Shown one piece after another: positions 12,514 to 24,147 of a stretch of 64,000 nt of DNA (position 1 is its first letter; each line of letters starts with the position of its first letter). Source of the DNA: Polyporus tsugae. Lineage: Eukaryota > Basidiomycota > Agaricomycetes > Polyporales > Polyporaceae. The stretch spans positions 250,501 to 314,500 of the forward strand of contig JAHRBS010000006.1 in the NCBI GenBank assembly GCA_024305745.1, given 5' to 3'. Position numbers and translations under genes: made by a program. Under the pieces are notes generated by a model. The model was given only the letters and a program-made list of their open reading frames with translations. It had not been told where the DNA came from and searched no databases.

Positions 12514-12536
12514 AAGCGGCGGCATGCCCGCCGCTT
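12514..12536. repeat. Perfect hairpin, 9-bp arms
   Basis: The arms AAGCGGCGG and CCGCCGCTT are exact reverse complements separated by CATGC. No run of T follows, so nothing marks it as a terminator. It lies in gene-free sequence. Confidence 0.7.
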
Positions 12537-13470
12537 GCGCGCCGGGGAGCGTTTCCACCGTAAACGGGTGCTCCGACGCCACTACTAGGCGGGTTAGCAC
12601 GCGTATGGTCCTGTGCGGAGTGTGTTCTACGCCGAGATACGAACATCAAGTAGCTATTGCGGCGAGGCCCGTTCGCGGGATGGGACAGAATCGAGCCCAG
12701 CTTCACAGCGACGACGGGCACCGTTCAGGCCTCAGGCCTCAGCCGCGGGAGGTGTGACGACGCTGCCGCCCTTTCCCATAGGTCACGGTATTTCGAGAGC
12801 AAGCTGGCGAGCGCCTTGTCGAGGTTTGCAGCCGTGGGGCCTTCCCACCAGTGTCGGCGGGCCCGGGGGGGGAAGAGAGGGCGTGTTAGATGTCGCTTCA
12901 CCACTCGGATCCGACGTTGCCTACGGTGGTCTGGGCAAGAGCGACTACGGGCTGGAGGGTAGGGTGGGGCACGGCAGGGCCGCCGTCAACGAGGTACTTC
13001 GCGTATTGTATGCATCCGGTATCGAATTGACCAGATGCCAGTCCCCATGGTGGGGGGGATTACTTGCGAGTGGACGCAGAACCTCGCAGAGCCTGACCAG
13101 GCACTGGTGTAGATATCTACGTCTGTTGTTGGTCCTCAAAGACTTTTGAGCGCATTCTGAGTCCTGACAGACGTCCGACGATCCAGGGCGACATCACACC
13201 CAAAGATGAAGATGGTAGAAGGATAGAGTTGGAGTATAGGAGAATGTAGGGTGAGGGGATTTCGCTAAACAGCGCTATGGAAGTGTCTTCATCCAAATGG
13301 TGGTAGTACGCAGCTGTCCCAACGATATACCTGTTAGAATGGTGCACGTAACGAGTAATGTGATTGCGCCAGCATGAATATGCTATCGTACATTACCGTG
13401 CAAGGTTTATTGAGGGGGTACGAGCGCTGGGGAGGGCGCCTCCATGAGTATCCACAGGATGGAGTCACTA

Positions 13471-14046
13471 CCGAGGCGAGATGCGCTCTGCGGCGACGTA
13501 GAAGACGTGGCTGCGGCACGAATGTGCTCTGCAGCAACGTGTATACGAAGCTATGTGGGGGAGGGAATGCACTCGGTAGCTTTGGGAGGATGACTGGTGG
13601 TTAAAAGCGCCATACCTGACTCGGTAGCGTCATCCAGTCACCCTGGATGCCATCCATCCCCAAATCCAACCTATACGCTCCTGAAACTGCTAGTACCATG
13701 TCATATGAGGTCGTGGGGCTCTGGTAGTGGTATTGAGAAGAAAACCAATGAGGCCGTTGGGTGGAAATTGGAAGACGAGCCGCACTACGGATCCAATCCC
13801 GTACCGATAGCGAGCAATCAGCTCTGGCGTTCCTCCTCGGCGGGACTGTTCGAACGCACTGGGGCGGATTACGCTCTTTAGTCCGTCCGGTTACCGGACA
13901 TTCGAGTCCAACCCCAGTTGCGGTGAAATGTGCTCTGCAGCGGGCCTAGCTTAACAACAGACGGAACCACTGTGGCGAAATACGCTCTCCAGTGCAACGA
14001 CCAACACGACCTTTACTTTCTCCTGCGGCGAACCGCGCTCTTCAGG
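13471..14046 (+). ncRNA. Array of six similar RNA-like hairpins
   Basis: Six elements share one fold. A variable lower stem encloses an apical stem, usually GCG/CGC, with a 5-base A-rich loop and a 3' bulge TCT. Lower stems: CCG/CGG (13471/13491), GCTGC/GCAGC (13510/13531), ACTGG/TTAGT (13858/13878), GTTGC/GCAGC (13917/13937), CACTG/CAGTG (13968/13990), CCTG/CAGG (14022/14043). The lower-stem sequences differ while pairing is kept; the second copy also changes its apical stem to GCAC/GTGC with a 4-base loop. G-U pairs occur only if the plus strand is read as RNA. Spacing of the last four is 52-59 bases, and weaker matches sit near 13718 and 13821. Function is unknown; an RNA origin is inferred from the fold. 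Confidence 0.45.
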
Positions 14047-14830
14047 GAGTGAGGCTCGTATTATTGTCGAAGTCCTACAAGTACACAGTACTTGGTCATT
14101 GAAGTGAGGAGGTCGGTGGAACGGAGGAGGAGCTCGCGACGGTGGCAGTGTGTACGCGCCCACTGGCTGTCAATTTGATTCGGAGCTATTTTTCAACTAT
14201 CGTGTAGTCGGTTCTATCATTCTATGCAATCTGTTCTCTGTTCTCGGTACACAGCCACACTGCTGCTTGCCTCCTCCTGCTACCTCGCGGTCAAGCGTGC
14301 TCCTGTTTCACTGTGCCTCACTGGAGATGTTCGGAACCAACCTCCCTCCGCTTGCCTTATGATCTAGGTCGGACCTTGGGTGTAGTCCCACCAGACACTG
14401 AGGCCGTGTTTCTCGGACCAGTTGACAGTTGTAAGTTGACTCCGACCCGGGGAACTTGAACTGTACGGACCGGCACAAATTTTTGAGTTAGACACAGGTG
14501 CGTTCATACTCGCTCATGCCATTGGGGTCCGACGGGAACACTGTGCGGTCTCAATCATGGCGCTAGCTCTCGGATGTGGCATAGATCTCGAACCTAATAA
14601 CTCTTTCGCCGGACCCTACAGTGCTTCCATGCATCCTCAGTCCTGACGTCACGACTCCCACCACTGTCATGACGTCTCTCAGATGTTTTGTGGTACGTAA
14701 ATCACCTACTTGGGGTCGTCATGGGACCCATCATCCAGGACGGTCCAGACCTGTAAGTAAAAACGTCCTCTCACAGTCTCCCTCAGGCCAGTGGTGTCCA
14801 CTGTACTGTGCTTCCTTACATCGCATCGGT

Positions 14831-14853
14831 GTCGTCCAGGCGGCTTGGACGAC
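14831..14853. repeat. Hairpin with 8-bp arms
   Basis: GTCGTCCA and TGGACGAC are exact reverse complements with a 7-base loop. Isolated, in sequence without a recognised gene. Confidence 0.6.
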
Positions 14854-15196
14854 CGGAAGCACCTGAAACGTTCGACTGTTCAAGGAACCTTCCCGGGGGT
14901 TGCTGCTTCCATGTGGAGCCCTCGGAGCATCCAAGCACGCAGTCTGTGACGATTGAAGAGTAGTGCGCCTTCGGTAACTTGACCAAACGGGTGAGTGCAT
15001 CCACCGTGTTCTGGCGCTACGTTGTCTGTCTGGAGCAGTGCTCTGCAGGGCCTTCACTGAGCGACAATGCCTCCAAGAATCCTCAGCAGGGCTGCCGTTC
15101 GTGCACCGGCATTCTTAACAGCGAAGAAACTTGCAATATAAGACTGGGATAGCGGGACGTGGATCTGGGTGTAAAACACTTCCCGATCTGACTCAC

Positions 15197-17174
15197 ATGG
15201 CGTCTCCGACACTAGCTGACCTCAACATCGACAAGACCTTCGGTATCGTGTTTCTCGCCGTGACACTATCGTCCATGTAAGTTCTCTCATAGGTATTCAC
15301 GACGCGCTCCCATCTGACATTTGTTCCGCAGAATATACGGTGCGACATGTATGCAGATCTTCTCATATTGTCGCTCGGCACGATCAAAGCAAGACCCATC
15401 AATACTTCGCTATGGGGTGCGGTGCGCTTCCTGTCTCGGTTTTTATGACATGGCTGACATGGTGTAGGTTGTCGCATTGATGTAAGAGGGCATCGGTCCC
15501 GTGAAGACGTCCCACGCTGATGAGGCCACTCTATGAAGGGTCGTCGACACGTTTCAACAAGTCCTCATACTCCATGTCGGCTACTATTATCTGATTATCC
15601 ACTTCGGCGACCGCAGCGCACCGTTGACGTCCCTTCCATGGTATGTCATTCTATTGTGAGAAGCAGCTGGTATAATCTAAGGATTTACCTCTGTGGTTCT
15701 CCCAGGAGTGTACCAGTAAGCCTCGCCTTCACATGATCTTGGCTTTTCGCAAACACAATATATCATTCAGACAGAGGCTTTGCTCCTGGTAAATATTCCT
15801 ATCATGCTTTTCTCGAAGATGCGTGACTCACGACACTCTCCAACGACACAGGCAATATCTGCGCTCCTCTTCAACATGTACGCTTCCCGTTTCATGGGTC
15901 TGATGTACGTCTGATTGACTCCAACAGCTTTCTGACCGCACGTCTATGGCGTCGTATGTATCAGAAATTACACCATTCCATGAGCGATGAAACTAACTTT
16001 GGCATGTTTTAGTGAGTCAAAACGTTGCACTGTCAGGACTAGCGGTTGGTCAATTTGTTCCCTCGCTAAACCATTCCACGCTGATGGTTTAATTTTCAGG
16101 CTGTTCTCACGATAACGACTGCTGGTAAGCCGCTCGTTGCCGCCCTCTCAAGGTCCATTCCCCATCGCTCATGAACAGACATCTCTGCGCATTCCACCAG
16201 GGACAAGCATATGTCAGTATAGTATACATTACGTTCAGACGGTCTGTGACTAACTCTGCCATGTAGCGTTCGCAGTTCGAGGGTGAGTGGTACAGTGGAT
16301 GTTTCCAACGCTGCCACGTTTCCTAATAATCGCGCGGTAGGTACGGCTTTGACAGCCTCTTGTTTGGACTCCGTGAGATCAAAGTGAGTACGTTCGTTCA
16401 TCGGTAGCGGCTGTGGTTGACCTCCAGTATGCTAGCCTCACGGAGTCGCAGCCCTCTGCCTGTCCATTGTCACTGAATGCATGTTATCGGCCACCGTGGC
16501 GCGCTATTTATACAAAGGTCGCTCCGGGCTGCAGAGACATGACGACTTTCTAACGAAGGTAATCATACTTACAGTCACTACGGGAATGCTGACCACGTCC
16601 GTCTACCACATTTTTCCTCGATTGAAATGCCTCAGCTAACCCGTTCGTTCTTAATCCCAGACCGTTCAACATCGCAGCGCTCGTCACGGTAGGGCTATAC
16701 GATCCTGTCTCTATCGTCTTTCAATGCTGACGGTTCATTTTAGTACGTCATATCGGACAAGAGTCTAACCGTGCTGTTGTTTAACTTCCTACTTGCGAAA
16801 CGTACCGCCGATCCCCCTTGCTCTCATCGATATATCACGGTACTGACCATAACCTTTCCAGTATACGCACACTCGTTTGTCACAACGTACGTACACCGCC
16901 CTCAGGTTCTTTATATGTATATGTAGCGGTCGTTGCCCTATTAACTCAGTTAACGTTAACCAGGCTCAACTTGCGGCAATACCTCCACAACCTCTCAGTC
17001 AAGGCTTACGAACCAGAGTCGTTGGCAATGTCGCACCTCATGTTCAACACTGTCTCGTCAAGCATCCTATCAATGTCCGATGTCCCTCGACCGGTCGCAG
17101 AGCCTATCGGCAGCGCGTTCACCGTTTCGGTAACAACCTCGGACGCTATAGCGCCTGGTACGGTTCTCCATTGA
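15197..17174 (+). CDS. DUF6534-type seven-helix membrane protein
   Basis: A hydrophobic protein of the mushroom-fungus family now called DUF6534; its function is unknown and some authors compare it to receptors. Exon 1 is 15197-15276 (LNIDKTFGIVFLAVTLSSM). Many short exons follow: IYGATCMQIFSYC, then VVDTFQQVLILHVGYYYLII (conserved second/third helix region), TEALLL, AISALLFN, FLTARLWR, LSQNVALSGLA, GFDSLLFGLREIK, CLSIVTECMLSATVARYLYK followed by GRSGLQRHDDFLTK, VTTGMLTTSV, YTHSFVTT and finally LNLRQYLHNLS. The last exon begins near 16964 and ends at the stop 17172-17174. Splice phases agree at most junctions checked by eye; the exon around 16200-16280 is unresolved. About 15 exons is high for the window. 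The helices and family signatures make the call secure; exact exon ends are not. Confidence 0.8.
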
Positions 17175-17715
17175 ACTACTTCCGCTTACTGTGGCAATTG
17201 CTACCAAGGATATCTGCGTTTTTACGATACGAAATAGTTATGGGATAACGACGGTCGGGCATAGTCAGTTGTATCAATAGAGGATTATCCGGGATCGGAT
17301 GGTGCATGGTGCGGCAACGCCTTGAACCTGTGTCAGAACGACCATCGCTCGAATAGCCATGCTGGATCTCAGTCTTTGCTCATCGACCATGTTCCAACTT
17401 GGGTAAGGGGTCTCCAGCAACTATCACGTCTTCCATCCAGGCGAGCACCTTTTGCGGCTAGAGCCGAGCGACACTCATGCGAACGAAGGACCGTGACAAG
17501 ATCTTCTATTCAGATTGTCCGGCGATATAGATATACACTTTACAGACTAGTAGTACAGGGCACAAATGAAATAGAGAGGAAACATAAGGTATGCTTCGAG
17601 TCTCAGATCTCAGGTATTAGCGAAGTCTCTGCCAGGGGTATAGAATACTTATGATACCAGTAGCATTCGGTTATTATTTCACACTAGTACTCGTCGAGCG
17701 GGAGCCTGGAGGCGG
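17175..17715. other. Convergent intergenic region
   Basis: Lies between the 3' ends of the DUF6534 gene (+) and the sugar transporter (-). No gene seen; it should hold both transcription terminators. Confidence 0.55.
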
Positions 17716-20362
17716 CTAAGCAGCGCCAACGCCCCCAGGGGAATACATTTTCTCTCCGATTGCCCCCTCGTGTTCGTACAGAGGTGGCATGTCGCCGACT
17801 TTGCGGCGCAGAACGTGCTTGTTGAAGCTGTGTCCGAACGCCTTGATCTGGTATGCGGCGTGGGTACGCGTCGGGACGGAGAAGACTGCGAAAAGGATAT
17901 CGGATCAGGACCAGCCTGAGCGCGCCGACTCGAAGGGGCCTAGGCGAGGCGAGGGTGGTCGGTGACGCACCTTGATCAAGTTCCTCTAGAGAGAGCGCCT
18001 TGGTCTCCGGCACGAAGAGGAGGGCGGCGAAGAACCCGAAGATGCTAGAGGGTGGAGGCAAGCGCAGGTACAGCCCTGGTGAGTACGCGTCTAGACGGTG
18101 ACGTCATGCGGGCGGGAGGCACGTACTTCCAAGCCGCGAACCATCCAAACGTCCCTTGCGGCGTCCAAGCACCAAGCAGCGCCGGAACGGTGAGCGCAAT
18201 CACGAAGTTGCTAAGACATGCTTCATTCAGCGGAAGGTTCTTACCCGGAGTGGCGGACGAAACTGGAACTCACAAGAACCAAAGCAGGGCGGTGGCCATC
18301 GACATTCCAATGTCACGAACGTACAGCGGGAATGCTTCGGCTGAGTACTGCCGCAGCGTGAGGTCCAAATGCACCAACGACGCCGGAACGAAAGATTGTG
18401 AGACTTACGGTGAAGGGTACAGGACCTTCTCCGGGCGAATACGCAGCCGTGAAGAGGTAAATGCCGAGTGCAATGACCCCAATATGTGCCGGACTCGACG
18501 TGGGTATCCAACTACGGATTGACGCACATCAGATCTAAGGAAACTGACCAGATGCGTGAACATCACTCACAATGCAAACCCAGTCATGAGCAACATCGCC
18601 GCCATGAGCGGGAATGACACCAGCAGCAAGTTGCGCCGCCCGAACGTGTCAATCGTCCACACCGCCGGCGCGGCGAACACGAAGTTGACCGCGCCGAAGC
18701 CAAACGAGGCGATGAGCGCAGACGTCTGCGAGAACCCGCCCTGGACGAAGATGTTGGACGAGTAGTACGCGATCGCGTTCACGCCGCAGAACTGCTGCAT
18801 GAACATGACGATCGCGGACGCGAGCGTCGCGCGCCGGTTGCGCGGGACTCTGAACAGCTCGAGGAACTTGTTGCGCGTGCGGGAGGACACTTCTTTCTCA
18901 GCCTCGAGCAGGACGTGCATGTCTGCACCAGGATAGTAATCAAAAAGCGCGAGGTCAGCGGAAGCTTTACATAGAAGTTTTGACTGGGACAAACAGTAGA
19001 GATCGCGCGCGGCTTGAAGATCGGTGTGGCGCAGTCGCCGTAGAGACTCAAAGGCGCTCGCGTGTCGGCCCTTCATCATGTACCACCGCGGCGACTCCGG
19101 ACATAAGAAAACCTGTACGGCGACGAATAGCGCAGGGATGCCCGCCTAAATAGCATATACACTGTCAATGGGCTGGAATGATCAAACAGACGGGAGTGCA
19201 CATACACTTGCGAGCATAAGCCGCCAGTTGAGACCACGGATGCCGGGCGGGTCCTGGACGTTCTGAAACGCAATGTCCATGACGTAGCCGATCATGATCC
19301 CGAAGGCCGTCCATGTCTGCCACATCATGACGAGGGCGCCGCGGATGAGAGGTGGTGCACACCTGCGGAAACCGTGTTAGATATTGCACTGAGCATGCTG
19401 GGGTACGCGACGGTCGGCAGCTTGCAACGTACTCAGCTGAGTAGACGGGGACGGTGGCGCTCTTGGGGCCGATGCCAAGACCAAGGACGAACCGCGCGAC
19501 GAAGAGGTGGGGCCAGGAGTTGGTAACCCCCTGCCAAATGCAGGTGAGGAACGATAACATTGCGGTCACAAAGATCGCGCCGCGCCGTCCGAGCCATTGG
19601 TTTAACTAGATGAGCAAAGCATCAGTATCCCGCGAAGGCACCAATGGGCGCCGCAGGGACGTACCGGTTCTGTCAGCCAACACCCCAGTATACCACAGCA
19701 CAGCTTAACGTATACATGTGAGATGACGAAGGGGACGGCAGGATGGACGACGTACGTATGGTGCCGAGTTGACTAGACCCAACAACCACTGATTCCTGCT
19801 CGATCCACCTCCCAGTCCTGGGTCGATTCCAAACTGGGCCGGGAAGAAGAGGTTTGCGCCGTTGATAACGGACTCATCCATCTGCGAGAAGACGGAGTCA
19901 GTTTCCAACCAAAGGAAAAGAGTTAAGCAAAAGAAAACACACCCCTTGCACTGCAGCCGCAAGCGAGCACATCACGACAAGGTAGTACAGTGTGAACGGC
20001 TGGTCCCACTTGTGTGTGATCTCCCGCCGGAGCACGTTCCGGTCTGCATCGTTGAGCAGCGGCAGGCTCTCGAACGCCAGCGGGTCTTGTGCGACGATGG
20101 CGCCCTTCTGCAACGTCTCCGTGTACTCCGCGAGGCCGTGAGTCTGGGCAAACTCGGCTGCATCTGCCATGAGCTGCTCGTGCGAGATACCGGAGAGTGG
20201 GTTCGCGAGCTTTGCGTTCAGGTTCTCCGAAGACTTGAGAACAGAGGGGGGCGACGGCACCCGCTGCTCGATGAAGGACTCGTGGGCCTCGAATGAGGGC
20301 TTATCGGATGGATGAGCCTTCTCGTTCTGCGTCGGGACGGAATCCCGGGAGTTTGTCGACAT
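17716..20362 (-). CDS. MFS sugar/polyol transporter
   Basis: Proton-coupled sugar-porter-family transporter, probably in the plasma membrane. The ATG is at 20362; the stop (TAG) is 17716-17718. The long cytosolic N-terminus includes [19 protein letters not shown] and [16 protein letters not shown], typical of basidiomycete members. Then come [17 protein letters not shown] (after helix 1), [12 protein letters not shown] (the loop 2-3 G-R-R-G motif), [20 protein letters not shown] (helix 4), [19 protein letters not shown] (PESPR after helix 6), [17 protein letters not shown] (helix 7, QQ-G-N) and [10 protein letters not shown]. Late exons give [15 protein letters not shown], the PETK signature, and an end ...YSPGGVGAA. 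About ten exons, total near 550 residues, normal for the family. The substrate cannot be read from the sequence. No lesion seen. Confidence 0.88.
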
Positions 20363-21265
20363 AGTGGCCGATATCGTGGGTGCAGATCGAGACTGGGGTC
20401 GGGGACGGAATGAGTACGGGGTTGGCCTCGAGATGAGTGGTGTACGTACCTGTTATATCGTTTATCCTCCACCGGGATGGGACGATGTTCGGTGGCGTCT
20501 AGTTGGAGGGAACTGCGGGGAAGAGTGGTGCATGGACGTCATTTTGTCTGTATTCAGGTTTCCGGACAGGCGGATCTCGGATGAGTACGGACGTTGATCG
20601 CGGGACCCGCATCTACTTTCTAACGTAGATCCTAAACGCACCTACAAAACTCGAGCCAGACATTACTCCAAAGCATCCATTGGAGGCATGCCTTGCAAAG
20701 ACGTTGAGACACCGTGGAGTGTTCGGGCAGTGGGCGGTGTTGCGGAATGGTGGGGTGCCGCTTGACCTGTGGAGCCCCATCACGGAGTCAGTGGACAGCT
20801 CGGCCTCACACGATGACCGGTGTGTACAATATGAAAAGAAAGACATACAGAAATATTCTCCATGCACTCTGGCCTCCATGAGTTATATCGAGTGGTGCCA
20901 GCATGGCACCGCCAGTGCCACATCGAGGGTTGTTTGGCCCGCAGTTAAGAGCCCGGTAGTAAATACTGAGTATTTCTTGATGTCACGTCATTATAAACTG
21001 TACTGCAGGACGAGACTGGGGGCGCGGGTATGCCACAGTACCGGGTATGATGGAGCGGAGAGAGTTTGGGTGGACGGGGCCTCCGGTGCCCCAATTTGGT
21101 ACTAGTGGCAGCCGAAGCGGCTGTGTCGGGACGATTCGGCGTCTCAGTTCAACAGACATTGCTCCCCTCAACCGGACATGAATGACTGAGGTGGACTTAG
21201 CACGATTCTTTCCGAACAACGAACATATATATATCAAACGTACTACATGGGTCCACCGAGATCCG
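20363..21265. other. Intergenic region upstream of the sugar transporter
   Basis: No gene recognised. It should contain the promoter of the minus-strand sugar transporter and the terminator of the next minus-strand transporter. Open frames at 20613-20879 and 20983-21303 lack any recognisable feature. Confidence 0.5.
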
Positions 21266-23766
21266 TCACAGCGTGTACTGGAAATCAGGCGCTCTATCCC
21301 CAAGCCTCTTCAGTTCCTCCGGCGCGTACTTCTCGCCTCTCTCCTCAACCTCTCGCAGTTTGACGTCCTTCCTCGCGTTCGCGCGAGCGTAGGCATACAG
21401 CACGATGGGCACCAATACGAGCCCAAGGCCGATAAATCCCAACTCCGCCCCGACTGCGGTATCAGTCCTGCATCAGTGGAAAAGCTGGGAGAGAGCGAGT
21501 TCGTGTGCTCACGTCCTGGGATGTATCGTGGTGCGTCCTTAGAGTGGAAGATATTGCTCGCGACTATACCTCCGCAGTTTCCGAAGATCCCTTGTAATGC
21601 AATTCCCACAGCCCGTTTGTATTCGCCCGCGAGATTGTTTGTGAGCCTGAAATGCCGACAGCATTAGGGGCAAACCTCCCTAATCGCGGTCAGTTGCTAT
21701 AAATACGCACCATCCAATAACCGCAGGATGGGCTGCATATCCTCCAATGGCGATAAGGAAGATCCCGAAGTATCTTACGCCAATGCTTGCGTTGGATATA
21801 TTGATCGCGAACCCAACAAGGCAGAGAAGCAGTCCACAAAATATAAAGGGGGCGCGTCGCTGGATTCTATCCGACCATATGGCCCAGACCATTACCATCA
21901 CAACTACGAAACATAAGTTTAGGGACGTTAGATAGAGAGCATCTATAGGACAGTGACAACAATTCACGTACTCGCGATGATGTAAGGAGGCACAGTCAGC
22001 AGTTGCGAGATCGCCGTATTGAATCCAAAACTGCCAAGCATTCGCAATCAGTTGAGAGCTATGCATTGAATATCAAGTGCGCACCCATTGATGATCGAAC
22101 TTTACTTGTCTACGTCAGCGTGACTGTCAATGGAGAAAGAGGACTGGAACCCACGGCAGGAAATATGTCATACCGTCCACTGCAGTGAACGGTGAGTCAA
22201 ATAATGCATAATTCTCGAAGTAACACGCACCGGGCATGATGACTGCCATGTTGAGGAGGCCGAGGAGCCATACCTGCCAATCTATGAGCGCCTCCCAGAT
22301 ATGCCGCAGCGCAAAGTGTTCGTCTTCTCCCACGGTGGAGTTGTCGAACTCTGCCAATGACATCGGACCGTTAGCAAGGATACGATAGGCTTGCTCTGTG
22401 GTCCTTGACTTGATGACTTACTCATACGATGGATGACGTACGCTCGCTCTTTTGGCGTGAGGAATCGCGCCGTGTCCGGGAAGTCGACGAATACTATGCC
22501 GAACGCTCAGCACTTCTCAGCCCAGGATAGTAGACAAGCCGGATACGAACCGAAGCAGGCGACGACTCCTACAAGGACAGTGGCCATACCTTCGATAATC
22601 TGGGCGGCGTTGATAAGTGGCCTCGACAAGACACCTACAGAAAGACGTACGAAGATCCATGACCAGCCGAGTAAACCGGCGGTGCCGGACATGAAGGATA
22701 TGCCAAACGCGACCAGCCCAGTGAACGCGCCTGCGAGAGTCGCTCCGCACCAGAATATGCCAATTCGTGTCTGGATCATGTGCCGGGGATACCACATCGA
22801 AAGGCTGTTTCCATGGAGAACATTGTCAGCAACGCTCCAAACTTCACGACAGGACGCGCTCACTAAAAGAATGCCCCAGAAGCGAGACCAGTTTCCGCAG
22901 CTCCGAGACAAACACGCACAGCGACAAGTTGGGGGTAGCTAGAGTGCATCGATATATATTAGCGGAATCATTAGGTCACGAGCAACGTACGCACGTCTTC
23001 ACCAAACCCATCAGACACCTGGGGGTGCGGTTTCAGTATATCTCAATTTAGAGAGAGCGCAACGTACATCACGATGCCCCAGAGCACCTTTAATATAGCT
23101 ATATCAGTATCTAGAAGGGCATGGTCGAGATACACCCTTACAGTGATTGCGGGAAGCACTCTCGAGGGATGAAACTTCTTGAGGACAAGGCTAGATTAAG
23201 AATGGTAAGTAGGCGCGTATGCCGGCCGTCGAGAACGTACTTTGCGGGGATGGAACCGAGATTGTATGACTGACGACATTTGACTCAATGGCGATCGAGC
23301 GAGTAATCATACAAGGTAGCACGTACCAGGAAGAAAAACGACTACCGATTTGTTTCAGTTTCGGTGGACGACAGAGACCGCCAGACGTGCTCACCAAGGC
23401 GGCGTTGAATCTGTTACCGGTCAGATCAAGCTCTGTGACGAGTCCTTGAAGCTTCGCATTTCCTAACGCGTCAAAGGTGAGGTGCCATGTCCGACCAGTA
23501 GCACAGCGAAGAAAGGACGCACCAATGTTGCCCCTGTCGACGAACGAGAAAAGGTACATCATGGTGAGGATAGGCATGATACGCCAATCGATTTTCCGCC
23601 ACAGTCGCGCCTCCTCCTGGGGTGTGAGTACGGGAGGAGGGGGTATCTTGCTTTCCTCTTCGTATGCCAGCACCTGTGAAAGTTCAGAAGGCGAATTGGC
23701 GTCCTTCACCACCACGTCAATGCCTGTAAGTTTGTCGGAGAGTACATCGCTATTCTTGTCGCTCAT
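21266..23766 (-). CDS. MFS transporter, allantoate-permease (ACS/DAL5-like) group, copy 1
   Basis: Twelve-helix transporter of the anion:cation symporter group (Dal5/Tna1 relatives carry allantoate, nicotinate and similar organic anions); substrate unknown. ATG at 23766. Exon 1 ends at 23523 and carries LWRKIDWRIMPILTMMYLF then FVDRGNIG, the family helix-1 signature. A phase-1 intron leads to exon 2 (23462-23395) with NAKLQGLVTELDLTGNRFN. Later exons give QSYNLGSIPA, LVLKKFHPSRVLPAIT, VLWGIVM, QLVAVRVCLGAAETGLASG, SMWYPRHMIQTRIGIFW, EHFALRHIWEALIDWQVWLL and GEYKRAVGIALQGIFGNCGG. The C-terminus reads APEELKRLGDRAPDFQYTL, stop at 21266. More than ten introns. No certain lesion was found, but not every junction was checked. 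Tandem with copy 2. Confidence 0.82.
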
Positions 23767-24147
23767 GGTGGGTACTGCGGGGGCTGGGGAGCACCTTGGG
23801 CTTGCGACTACAGCATGCAGACGCGTTCAAGATCTTATACGTGGATGGATGACGTACCCAGCTGACCAGCTCGTCGCGGTACAAAAGTAGACGTCTAAAT
23901 TTGGGGCTTGCTTCGACGCACTATGCAATGTCGCGTCTAGCATAAATTCGCATGGCCGACTTCTCCACGTTCTGAAATATAGTCCATGGGCAATAACAGG
24001 GACCAGCAGCATGTACGGAACGCCGTCAGTACAGGCGGAGTCTCAAAACCTATACATAGGTCCTGTGTGTTGTATCTAGTGAGGACGTCAAAATGTCGCC
24101 GAGAATGAGAACGACGGACATACGAGCGACGGACAGACGGTGGCCCG
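23767..24147. other. Intergenic spacer between the tandem transporters
   Basis: 380 bases. It presumably holds the promoter of copy 1 and the terminator of copy 2. No gene seen. Confidence 0.55.

Larger units (their letters stand above)
11860..15196. other. 3.3-kb stretch without a recognised protein gene
   Basis: No protein domain was recognised in any frame. It contains a GA microsatellite at 12070-12098, two direct copies of GCGCCGCCCGC near 12.12 and 12.17 kb, a 9-bp-arm hairpin at 12514-12536, the hairpin array at 13471-14046, and an 8-bp-arm hairpin at 14831-14853. The array suggests that part of the stretch could be a noncoding transcript. Confidence 0.5.

Noticed and set aside
13471..14046. 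CRISPR array
   Set aside because: The repeated units are degenerate hairpins with unequal spacing in a eukaryotic genome; there are no near-identical direct repeats.
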